The notes under the pieces: generated by a model
Databases searched by the model: none
Told to the model about the DNA's origin: nothing
What the model saw: the letters and a program-made list of their open reading frames with translations, nothing else
Translations under genes and position numbers: made by a program
Shown: positions 6,816-12,786 of the stretch, one piece after another
Position numbering within the stretch: position 1 is the stretch's first letter
Layout of the letters: each line of letters starts with the position of its first letter
DNA from: DASYQD01 sp036005845
Lineage (GTDB): Bacteria > Acidobacteriota > Thermoanaerobaculia > Multivoradales > JAIOJS01
Assembly (NCBI GenBank): GCA_036005845.1
Contig: DASYQD010000120.1
Location: 1 to 13,051, forward strand
Direction: 5' to 3'
DNA length: 13,051 bases

Positions 6816-8326
6816 TGGTGGAGATCGACGGGCGCTCGCTGACGCTCGAAGAGCTGGGCGCCGCGGCGAGAGGCGGCGAGACGTGCACGCTGGCCGCGGC
6901 TGCGCGGGCGCGCGTCGAGGCCGGGCGGGCCGCGATCGAGAAGGCGCTCCAGCACGGCGATGTCGTCTACGGCGTCAATACCGGTTTCGGCGACCTGTCC
7001 AGCGTCCGCATCCCCGCCGACAAGCTGCTGCTGCTGCAGGAGCGGCTCGTGCTCAGCCACGCCGCCGGCATGGGAGAGCCGCTGCCGGACGACGTCGTGC
7101 GCGCCATGCTGCTGCTGCGCGCCAACACGCTGGCGCAGGGGCACTCGGGCGTGCGCCCGCAGGTGGTCAACGCGCTGCTCGCCCTGTTGGCGCACGATCT
7201 GCTGCCGGTCGTGCCCAGTCGCGGCTCGGTCGGCGCCAGCGGCGACCTCGCGCCGCTCGCGCACCTGGCGCTGGTGCTGATCGGGCGCGGCACCGTGCGC
7301 GAGCGCGGCCAGGCGCGGCCGGCGGCCGAGGCGCTCGCCGCGCACGGCCTCGCGCCGCTCGTCCTCGAAGCGAAGGAAGGCCTGGCGCTCATCAATGGCA
7401 CGCAGGCGATGACGGCGCTCGTGGCGCTGGCGGTGCTCGAGATGCGCCGCCTCGTGCGCGCCGCCGACCTCGTCGGCGCGCTGTCCACCGACGCCTTGCG
7501 CGGCACCGACGCCGCGTTCGACGCGCGCCTCCACGCGCTACGGCCCTACGACGGCCAGCAGGCCAGCGCGCGCAACCTCTGGCGGCTGCTGCAGGGCTCC
7601 GGGATCCGCGAATCGCACCGCCAGGGCGACGTGCGTGTGCAGGACCCGTACAGCATCCGATGCATGCCGCAGGTTCACGGTGCCTGCCGCGACCTGCTCG
7701 CCGACGTCGAGCGCAAGGTGCTGGTGGAGATGAACGCTGTCACCGACAACCCGCTCGTCTTCCCCGATACTGGCGAGGTGATCTCGGGTGGCAACTTCCA
7801 CGGCGAGCCGATGGCTTTCGCCGCCGACGTGCTGGCGCTGGCCGCCGCGGAGGTGGGCGCCATCGCCGAGCGGCGGCTGGAGAAGCTCACCAATCACGCC
7901 TTCTCGGGGCTGCCGCCGTTCCTGGTCCAGGACGCCGGGCTCGACTCGGGCTTCATGATCGCGCAGGTGACGGCGGCCGCGCTGGCGAGCGAAAGCAAGG
8001 GTCTCTGCCATCCGGCGAGCGTCGACAGCATCCCCACGTCAGCCGATAAGGAAGACCACGTGTCGATGGGGATGGGCGCGGCGCTCAAGCTGCAGGGCGT
8101 GGTGGCCAACACGCGGCGCATCCTTGCCATCGAGCTGCTGGCGGCCGCGCAGGGCGTCGACCTCCTGCGGCCGCTGCGCAGCAGCGCGGCGCTCGAGCGC
8201 CTGCACGCCGCCATTCGCACGCGCGTGCCGGTGTGGGAGCAGGATCGCGAGATGGCGCCGGACCTCGCCGCGGCCGAGAATTTCCTCGCCAACGACTTGG
8301 ACGCCCACATCATGGAGCTCGAGTAG
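6815..8326 (+). CDS. hutH: Histidine ammonia-lyase (histidase)
   Basis: HutH removes ammonia from L-histidine to give urocanate, the first step of histidine catabolism, in the cytoplasm as a tetramer. 503 aa, usual about 500-515. The Ala-Ser-Gly at 141-143, within GSVGASGDLAPLAH, forms the MIO electrophile. Other active-site residues are present: Tyr52 in VVYGVNTGFG, Asn194 in LINGTQAM, and Tyr279 and Arg282 in QDPYSIRCMPQVHG. Position and motif spacing match true histidases rather than a divergent aromatic ammonia-lyase, though specificity is inferred. The start lacks a ribosome site but fits a leaderless transcript. The urocanate hydratase gene for the next step lies on the same strand 4.46 kb away rather than adjacent. 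Confidence 0.96.
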   Translation: MVEIDGRSLTLEELGAAARGGETCTLAAAARARVEAGRAAIEKALQHGDVVYGVNTGFGDLSSVRIPADKLLLLQERLVLSHAAGMGEPLPDDVVRAMLLLRANTLAQGHSGVRPQVVNALLALLAHDLLPVVPSRGSVGASGDLAPLAHLALVLIGRGTVRERGQARPAAEALAAHGLAPLVLEAKEGLALINGTQAMTALVALAVLEMRRLVRAADLVGALSTDALRGTDAAFDARLHALRPYDGQQASARNLWRLLQGSGIRESHRQGDVRVQDPYSIRCMPQVHGACRDLLADVERKVLVEMNAVTDNPLVFPDTGEVISGGNFHGEPMAFAADVLALAAAEVGAIAERRLEKLTNHAFSGLPPFLVQDAGLDSGFMIAQVTAAALASESKGLCHPASVDSIPTSADKEDHVSMGMGAALKLQGVVANTRRILAIELLAAAQGVDLLRPLRSSAALERLHAAIRTRVPVWEQDREMAPDLAAAENFLANDLDAHIMELE

Positions 8327-8333
8327 GCAGTGC

Positions 8334-8424
8334 ATCGAGATTGCTTCGTCGCTGCGCTCCTCGCAATGACGAGTTGTACGTCATTGCGAGGAGAGAGCGC
8401 AGCGACCGACGAAGCAATCTCGAT
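8334..8424. repeat. 91-bp imperfect inverted repeat, MITE/REP-like
   Basis: The left arm (8334-8371) and right arm (8379-8424) are reverse complements around a 7-base centre. The right arm carries two extra 4-base blocks (an added GGTC and CTCT when read as the complement), so the stem has two bulges. Arm ends are ATCGAGATTGCTTCG and its complement, with CTCGCAATGACG nearest the loop. From memory, very similar repeats (GAGATTGCTTCG... GCAATGAC) are scattered between genes in many bacteria and resemble non-coding mobile or REP-type elements. It begins 8 bases after the hutH stop and ends 26 bases before the next start, so it may also act as a transcription terminator or mRNA-stabilising hairpin. 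I saw no second copy in the window. Confidence 0.8.
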
Positions 8425-8450
8425 CTGCCGGTAATCACGGAGACCGGACC

Positions 8451-8951
8451 ATGCGCAAGACAGTGTTCGCCCTGCTGGCCACCCTCATGCTGCCCGCCGC
8501 CGCAAGCGCCGCCGAGCACCGCTTCGGCCTCGGCGAGCTCTACTGGCGCTCGCTCGACGACCTGAGCTCGGCGGGACTCAAGGACAACGGCGTCGCGCCC
8601 TACCTCACCTACCAGTACGTGCCCGAGGGGATCTTCAAGGTCGAGCTCGACCTCGAGTACTACCGCAAGGGCTTCGGCGGCTCCGACTCCGCTGCCTACT
8701 CGCCGGTCGTCTTCCTGCTCGCCGAGTTCGGCCTCTACGGCGGCCTCGGCGTCGGCGTCACCGTATCGGACGGCCTGTCGAACAACGTCTCCGATCCGTT
8801 CTACGCGGCGCGGCTCGGCTACGACTTCCAGCTCGTGCCGCGCCTCCACTTCGACGTCAACGCCAACTACCGCGCCGACACCTTCAAGGGGCTCAAGGGG
8901 TACGACCAGGACAGCCTGACGTTCGGCGCCGCGGCGCGCGTAGCGTTCTGA
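8451..8951 (+). CDS. Small outer-membrane beta-barrel protein
   Basis: 166 aa with a signal peptide (1-20, ASA/A cleavage). The mature protein is about 145 residues of alternating amphipathic strands rich in aromatic residues and Gly (for example YLTYQYV, KVELDLEYYRKGFG, GLYGGLGVGVTV, FYAARLGYDFQ, LHFDVNANYRA) and ends in AARVAF, the terminal Phe expected for BAM recognition. This suits an eight-strand barrel; the specific family and cargo, if any, are unknown. GGAGA lies seven bases before ATG 8451. The gene starts just after the inverted repeat, so it is either read through from hutH or has a promoter at or within the repeat. It converges on the next barrel gene with a 16-base gap. Confidence 0.72.
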   Translation: MRKTVFALLATLMLPAAASAAEHRFGLGELYWRSLDDLSSAGLKDNGVAPYLTYQYVPEGIFKVELDLEYYRKGFGGSDSAAYSPVVFLLAEFGLYGGLGVGVTVSDGLSNNVSDPFYAARLGYDFQLVPRLHFDVNANYRADTFKGLKGYDQDSLTFGAAARVAF

Positions 8952-8967
8952 CGATCCGGATGGCCTT

Positions 8968-9897
8968 TTAGCGAATGCGATAGCCGAGCAGCACGCGAGC
9001 GTTGAGGAGACCGTCGGTCTCCTTCCCCTTGCCGGCGCGCCCGGCGACGTCGAGCGGCGCGTAGAAGATCTCGCCCGCCAAGCGCGCACCGCGGCCGGCG
9101 TTCACCGACACGCCGAGGGTGCCCGACCAGATGGTGCCGTCGGTCTCGAGCAGCGTGCGGTCGAGGAAGCCGGAGCGCTGAGCATCGACCTGGAACTCGG
9201 CATGGAGCCGGCTGCGGGCGATCGAGACATACGGCGAGACGCTGGGCCAGCGCTCGAGCGTGGTGGCCGCGGACAGCTCAGCGCCGACGAGGCGCAGGCT
9301 CATCTCGTCGCGCGACGGCTTCTCGCAGCCGTAAGGATTGATCTCGAAGTCGTCGACGCCGGCGACGTCGCGCGGGCAGGTGAGGTCGCCGCGCAGCGTG
9401 CCCCGCTGACCGAAGAGGCGCGCGCCGACGCGACCGCGCTCGCCTTGCCAGAATTGGCCGGCGAGCGCTAACGACACCACGTCGGGCTCGACGCCGCCGA
9501 TGTCGACCGGCGGCGCCCACGAGGCGGTGGCGGTGAGGTTGGCGGGCAGCCCGATGGTGACGCGCGGGCGGCCGAAGACCGAGGTGCGGTTCAAGTCCTC
9601 GGGCTTCTCGCCGAGGAAGCCGACGGTGCGCTGCTCCTCGGAGAGCGAGGGCACGTAGCCGCCTTCCAGCGACAGCTCGACGGCGCCGGGCGGCAGCGGC
9701 TCGGTGCCGAGCGCGGTCGGAAAGGCCACCGCCGCGAACCAGGCCATCGCCCACGCCTCGGGACGGTCGAAATCGAGGTCTTCGTGGTCGCGAAGCACGA
9801 ACTGCGCGCTCGCGGGTGCTGCCATCGCAGCCAGCGACACGACGCACGCCACCGCGAGCAACGCGCGCCGCCGGCGAAGACGAGAGAGGGTAGTCAT
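8968..9897 (-). CDS. Predicted outer-membrane beta-barrel protein, divergent from the ECF sigma gene
   Basis: 309 aa. The N-terminus has arginines followed by a hydrophobic core and ASA/Q cleavage at about residue 31. The rest is strand-rich: VELSLEGGYVPS, PRVTIGLPANLTATASWAPP, RVGARLFGQRGTL, AELSAATTL, VSPYVSIARSRLHAEF, TLGVSVNAGRGARLAGEIFYAPL, ending NARVLLGYRIR. Two cysteines (in LTCPRD and PYGCEKP) sit in one presumed loop and could form a disulfide. No named family is recognised. There is no ribosome site before ATG 9897, suggesting a very short leader. The shared upstream region with the sigma gene, including a TGAACCGG box on this gene's strand, makes it a candidate target of that sigma factor (inference). 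Confidence 0.68.
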   Translation of the reverse strand: MTTLSRLRRRRALLAVACVVSLAAMAAPASAQFVLRDHEDLDFDRPEAWAMAWFAAVAFPTALGTEPLPPGAVELSLEGGYVPSLSEEQRTVGFLGEKPEDLNRTSVFGRPRVTIGLPANLTATASWAPPVDIGGVEPDVVSLALAGQFWQGERGRVGARLFGQRGTLRGDLTCPRDVAGVDDFEINPYGCEKPSRDEMSLRLVGAELSAATTLERWPSVSPYVSIARSRLHAEFQVDAQRSGFLDRTLLETDGTIWSGTLGVSVNAGRGARLAGEIFYAPLDVAGRAGKGKETDGLLNARVLLGYRIR

Positions 9898-9927
9898 AAG
9901 TGCGCGGTAAGTGCTCGCCCGAGCGTA

Positions 9928-9940
9928 CGCCGGTTCAACC
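9928..9940 (-). promoter_or_regulatory. GGTTGAACCGGCG box upstream of the minus-strand barrel gene
   Basis: Read on the minus strand this 13-mer lies 31-43 bases before ATG 9897, about where a -35 element would be for a transcript with a very short leader. The identical 13-mer lies on the plus strand at 10575-10587. TGAACC resembles the GAAC-type -35 elements used by many ECF sigma factors, but the positions where -10 elements would fall are not conserved between copies. Confidence 0.35.
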
Positions 9941-9961
9941 TCCTCGACGGCGCGCGCCTAC

Positions 9962-9989
9962 TGAACCGGGCGCCGCACCCAGAGTACAT
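9962..9989 (+). promoter_or_regulatory. Candidate ECF-type promoter of the sigma factor gene
   Basis: TGAACCGG (9962-9969) shares its eight bases with the boxes at 9928 and 10575. GTACAT (9984-9989) follows TGAACC after 16 bases and could be a -10. Transcription would start a few bases before ATG 10007, suggesting autoregulation. The -10 assignment is weak. Confidence 0.35.
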
Positions 9990-10006
9990 ACTTGCCGGCG
10001 AAGGAC

Positions 10007-10570
10007 ATGCGCGAAGCGCACCCCGACGAACGCGATGCCGTGCTGCTGGAGCGGGTGGCCGCCAAGGACCGCGGCGCCTTCCAGGAGCTCTACCAGCGCT
10101 ACTACCAGCGGCTGTTCGGCTTCATCTTCAAGCTCACGAGAAGGCCCGAGGTGGTGGAGGAGGCGCTCAACGACACGTTGCTCGCGGTGTGGAAGGGCGC
10201 CGGCTCCTTCGGCGGCCGCTCGCGGCCGTCGACCTGGATCCTCGGCATCGCCCACCGGCAGGCGCTCAAGTCGCTGTCGCGCGTGCGGCGCGCCGAGCGC
10301 GATCCGGAGATCGAGCCCGAAGAGTCGCCCGAGGGGCCGGAGAGCCTGGCGGCGCGGCGCGAGCTGGCGAGCGTGCTCGGCAAGGCGCTGGCACGGCTGC
10401 CGGCAGAGCAGCGCGCGGTCGTCGAGCTCACCTACTTCCACGGCTGCTCGTACGCCGAGATCTCGCAGATCCTCGGTTGCCCGGTGAACACGGTGAAGAC
10501 GCGGATGTTTCACGCCCGGCGCCGGCTGCGCGGCCTGCTCGTCGCCACCGGCATCGACCGCTCCGGTTGA
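10007..10570 (+). CDS. ECF-type RNA polymerase sigma factor
   Basis: 187 aa, typical of extracytoplasmic-function sigma factors. Region 2 spans about 24-92, with FQELYQRYYQRLFGFIFKL, the core-binding EEALNDTLLAVWKG and the promoter-melting PSTWILGIAHRQALK. An acidic linker (about 98-113) leads to region 4 (about 126-178): LPAEQRAVVELTYFHGCSYAEISQ and the recognition helix CPVNTVKTRMFHARRRL. There is no sigma 1.1 or 3 and no C-terminal extension. ATG 10007 is chosen over TTG 9992 because it is the common codon and starts just before the first sigma helix; GAAGG lies close to it, so initiation may be weak or leaderless. The next gene encodes a zinc anti-sigma factor, which supports a membrane-signalled regulon. 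Confidence 0.95.
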   Translation: MREAHPDERDAVLLERVAAKDRGAFQELYQRYYQRLFGFIFKLTRRPEVVEEALNDTLLAVWKGAGSFGGRSRPSTWILGIAHRQALKSLSRVRRAERDPEIEPEESPEGPESLAARRELASVLGKALARLPAEQRAVVELTYFHGCSYAEISQILGCPVNTVKTRMFHARRRLRGLLVATGIDRSG

Positions 10571-10574
10571 GGTG

Positions 10575-10587
10575 GGTTGAACCGGCG
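10575..10587 (+). promoter_or_regulatory. GGTTGAACCGGCG box between the sigma and anti-sigma genes
   Basis: Exact copy of the box at 9928-9940, in the opposite orientation. It lies 70-82 bases before the anti-sigma start ATG 10657, allowing a separate promoter with a leader of roughly 45 bases. The base tract at the expected -10 position does not match the other two copies, so the evidence is sequence identity and location only. Confidence 0.3.
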
Positions 10588-10656
10588 GGCCGTTCAGATG
10601 AACGAAAGAGCAAACACGGGAGCGACGAGAGTGGGCGAGAGGAAAGGAGGGCGGCG

Positions 10657-11340
10657 ATGAGCGAACGAGCCCGTCGCGGTCATCTCGAGGACCGGCAGCC
10701 GGAGCTCACGCATCACCAGGCGTGGGAGCTGCTGCCCTGGCTGGTCAACGAGACGCTGGAGCCGGCCGAGCATGCGGCGGTAGAAGCCCACCTCGCCGTC
10801 TGCGGCGAGTGCCGGCTCGAGACGGAGCGCTGCCGCGCCCTGCAGCTCGAGGTGCGCTCGGCCGAGGTGGCGCCGTCGCCGCACCCGGCGCAGCTCGCGC
10901 AGCTCATGCGCCGCGTCGACGAGGTGGAGCGGACGAGCAGGCGGCCCCGCCTCGTGCGGCTGCTCGGCGCGCGCAAGGTCAACGTCTGGTGGGCGCTGGC
11001 GGCGCAGGCCGCCGCGGTCGTCGTCCTGCTGGCGGTGATCTTCTGGCCCTCGCCGCCCTCGCGCTTCCGGACCTTGAGCGATCCGGCGCCGCCCGTCACG
11101 ATGACGGCGTCGCAGCAGCAGGTGCGCGTCGTCTTCACGCCCAACGCGACCGAGGCCGAGATGCGCCGCGTGCTGCTCGAGGTGCGCGGCGAGGTGGTGG
11201 GCGGGCCGTCGCCGCTGGGCGCCTACACCATCGCGGTGCCCGGCGGCGCCGAGGCCGAGCCGCTGGCGCTGGTGCTCGACCACCTGCGCGAAGATCCCCA
11301 CGTGCGCTTCGCGGAGCCGGTGGCCGGAGCGGGCGGGTGA
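10657..11340 (+). CDS. Membrane anti-sigma factor with ZAS zinc finger and a subtilisin-propeptide-like C-terminal domain
   Basis: 227 aa. The cytoplasmic N-terminus (about 18-65) is a zf-HC2/ZAS anti-sigma domain with His45-x3-Cys49-x2-Cys52 and an upstream His20, of the sort that holds ECF sigma factors inactive. A polybasic stretch (95-107) precedes one membrane span (about 109-130). Outside the membrane, residues 154-222 resemble an inhibitor I9/fervidolysin-type propeptide: a QVRVVF strand, FTPNATEAEMRRVLLEVRG helix, a LGAYTIAVP strand, a LALVLDHLRE helix and the closing DPHVRFAEPV. The following protease has the matching ending DPRVSVAQPV. AAAGGAGG six bases before ATG fixes the start. 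The gene follows the sigma gene by 86 bases and its stop overlaps the protease start by 4 nt (11337-11340), so all three are probably one operon. Propeptide homology is my reading and needs a profile search. Confidence 0.85.
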   Translation: MSERARRGHLEDRQPELTHHQAWELLPWLVNETLEPAEHAAVEAHLAVCGECRLETERCRALQLEVRSAEVAPSPHPAQLAQLMRRVDEVERTSRRPRLVRLLGARKVNVWWALAAQAAAVVVLLAVIFWPSPPSRFRTLSDPAPPVTMTASQQQVRVVFTPNATEAEMRRVLLEVRGEVVGGPSPLGAYTIAVPGGAEAEPLALVLDHLREDPHVRFAEPVAGAGG

Positions 11341-12695
11341 GTTTGCGGCCACCCGGCACGGGTGCGCGTTCTCCCACCTCGGGATCTGGCCTGCGCTCGT
11401 CCTTGCGGTCGATACCGCTGGGACTGCGCCTCTCGCTGGTCGGTGGCTCCATCGCTGCCACGTTCCTGATGGGTTGCGCCAGCGCGCCGAGCTCCGGGGG
11501 TGCCGCGAGCGCGCCTGTCGCGCCCGCTGCGACGGCGGAAGGCGCCGCGGACACCGCCGGCCAGGTGCTCGTGCTCATGGAGCCGGCGCCGGCGACGCTC
11601 TGGCAGCGCAACAGCGCCGAGATCGCCGGCCAGTACGGGCTGCGCCAAGTGGCGGCGTGGACGGTGGGCTCGCTCGAAGGCGCGCCGTGCGTCGTCTACC
11701 AGGCATCGCCCCGCCAGGACCTTCACCAGGTGCTCAAGCGGCTCGACGCCGATCCGCGCGTCTCGGTCGCGCAACCGGTGCAGCGCTTCCACGTGCTCGC
11801 GGCACTGCCGGCACCGACCCCAGGCCAGAGCAAGAGCGGCTACAACGATCCGTACGCCGACCTGCAGCGCGACGTCGCCGAGCTGTCGCTGGCCTCGGTG
11901 CACCGCGTCGCCACCGGCAAGGGCGTCAAGGTGGGGGTCGTCGACACCGGCCTCGACCTCGACCACCCCGACCTGCGCGGCCGCGTCGTCGGCATCGGCA
12001 ACTACGTCGAGAGCGGCGAGCGCAGCTTCACCAGCGACGTGCACGGCACCGCGGTGGCGGGCATTCTCGCCGCGGCGTCGAACAACCAGGTCGGCATCGT
12101 CGGCGTGGCGCCCGAGGCGCTGCTCTACGCCTTCAAGGCCTGCTGGCAGGAGCCGCCGGCGTCGCGGCAGGCGGTATGCGACAGCTACACGTTGGCGCGC
12201 GCAGTGGATGCCGCGCTGGGACAGGGCGTGCAGGTGCTCAACCTGAGCCTGTCGGGGCCGCCGGACCCGTTCCTGTCGAAGCTGCTCGGCGCCGCGATCG
12301 CCAGGCGCACGGTGGTGGTGGCGGCGTACGACGGCGCGCAGGCGGACGGCGGCTTTCCCGCTTCGCGCGAGGGCGTGCTGGGCGTCGGTGCCGAATCGCG
12401 GCCCGGCGATCCCGCGCGCACCGGCGGCAAGCCGCCGCTCGTCGGCCCCGCCGTCGACGTGCTGAGCACGGCGCCACGCAATTCCTACGACTTCTTCAAC
12501 GGCAGCTCCTTCGCGGCCGCTCACGTCGCCGGCGTCGCCGCCCTCGTGCTCGAACGCAAGCCGGGCCTGAGCGCCGCCGAGATGCGCGACCTCCTGGTGA
12601 GCACCGGCCGACGCACGGGCTCCGAGCCGCCGCGCATCGACCCCTGCGCGGCCCTGGCTCGGGTCGAAGGCCACGCCGTTTGCGCGGCTGATTGA
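11337..12695 (+). CDS. Lipoprotein subtilisin-like (S8) serine protease with propeptide domain
   Basis: 452 aa from GTG 11337, chosen because its GTGA overlaps the anti-sigma stop and gives a lipoprotein signal: hydrophobic segment about 30-45 and lipobox LMGC with Cys47. An Ala/Ser/Pro linker (48-74) leads to an I9-like propeptide (75-152), ending DPRVSVAQPVQRF. The S8 catalytic domain (about 175-440) has Asp203 in VGVVDTGLDLDHPDL, His236 in DVHGTAVAGILAA and Ser391 in NGSSFAAAHVAG (usually GTSMAAPHVAG). At the position of the oxyanion-hole Asn (normally AAGN) the sequence reads AAYD, so Asp332 replaces it. Cys269 and Cys281 could pair in an inserted loop. It is predicted to be lipid-anchored in the periplasm or outer membrane. 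Operon position suggests that it acts on, or is sensed by, the adjacent anti-sigma factor. Confidence 0.9.
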   Translation: MSLRPPGTGARSPTSGSGLRSSLRSIPLGLRLSLVGGSIAATFLMGCASAPSSGGAASAPVAPAATAEGAADTAGQVLVLMEPAPATLWQRNSAEIAGQYGLRQVAAWTVGSLEGAPCVVYQASPRQDLHQVLKRLDADPRVSVAQPVQRFHVLAALPAPTPGQSKSGYNDPYADLQRDVAELSLASVHRVATGKGVKVGVVDTGLDLDHPDLRGRVVGIGNYVESGERSFTSDVHGTAVAGILAAASNNQVGIVGVAPEALLYAFKACWQEPPASRQAVCDSYTLARAVDAALGQGVQVLNLSLSGPPDPFLSKLLGAAIARRTVVVAAYDGAQADGGFPASREGVLGVGAESRPGDPARTGGKPPLVGPAVDVLSTAPRNSYDFFNGSSFAAAHVAGVAALVLERKPGLSAAEMRDLLVSTGRRTGSEPPRIDPCAALARVEGHAVCAAD

Positions 12696-12770
12696 TCGCG
12701 GCCAGCCGCCTCGTTGATCGCCGCGGGCGTCGCTCCCGCCTTCGCATCGCGCTCGCCGCTCGCCTGCGCC

Positions 12771-12786
12771 TACAATCAAGCGGTCA
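12771..12786 (+). promoter_or_regulatory. Candidate -10 element for a leaderless hutU transcript
   Basis: TACAAT (12771-12776) ends nine bases before ATG 12786, with no Shine-Dalgarno sequence between them and no clear -35. Transcription would start within a few bases of the start codon, as proposed for hutH. It also implies that hutU has its own promoter rather than relying on the protease operon 90 bases upstream. Confidence 0.45.

Noticed and set aside
6091..8049. Plus-strand open frame (652 codons) running from antisense hemE into hutH
   Set aside because: It crosses two genes in wrong frames and has low-complexity Arg/Ala composition; hemE and hutH explain the sequence fully.
10598..10660. 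20-codon open frame just before the anti-sigma gene, ending in an ATGA overlap with its start
   Set aside because: It has no ribosome site of its own and no recognisable sequence; the overlap is a by-product of the anti-sigma gene starting ATGAGC. A leader peptide cannot be excluded but is unsupported.
10722..11336. Upstream extension of the subtilase frame through the anti-sigma gene
   Set aside because: The stretch translates to low-complexity Arg/Ala/Gly sequence, whereas GTG 11337 gives a lipoprotein signal and a GTGA overlap typical of coupled genes.
12696..12785. Possible terminator between the subtilase gene and hutU (GCGGG-CCCGC stem near 12723-12740)
   Set aside because: Only a 5-bp stem with no T-run; too weak to annotate in GC-rich DNA.
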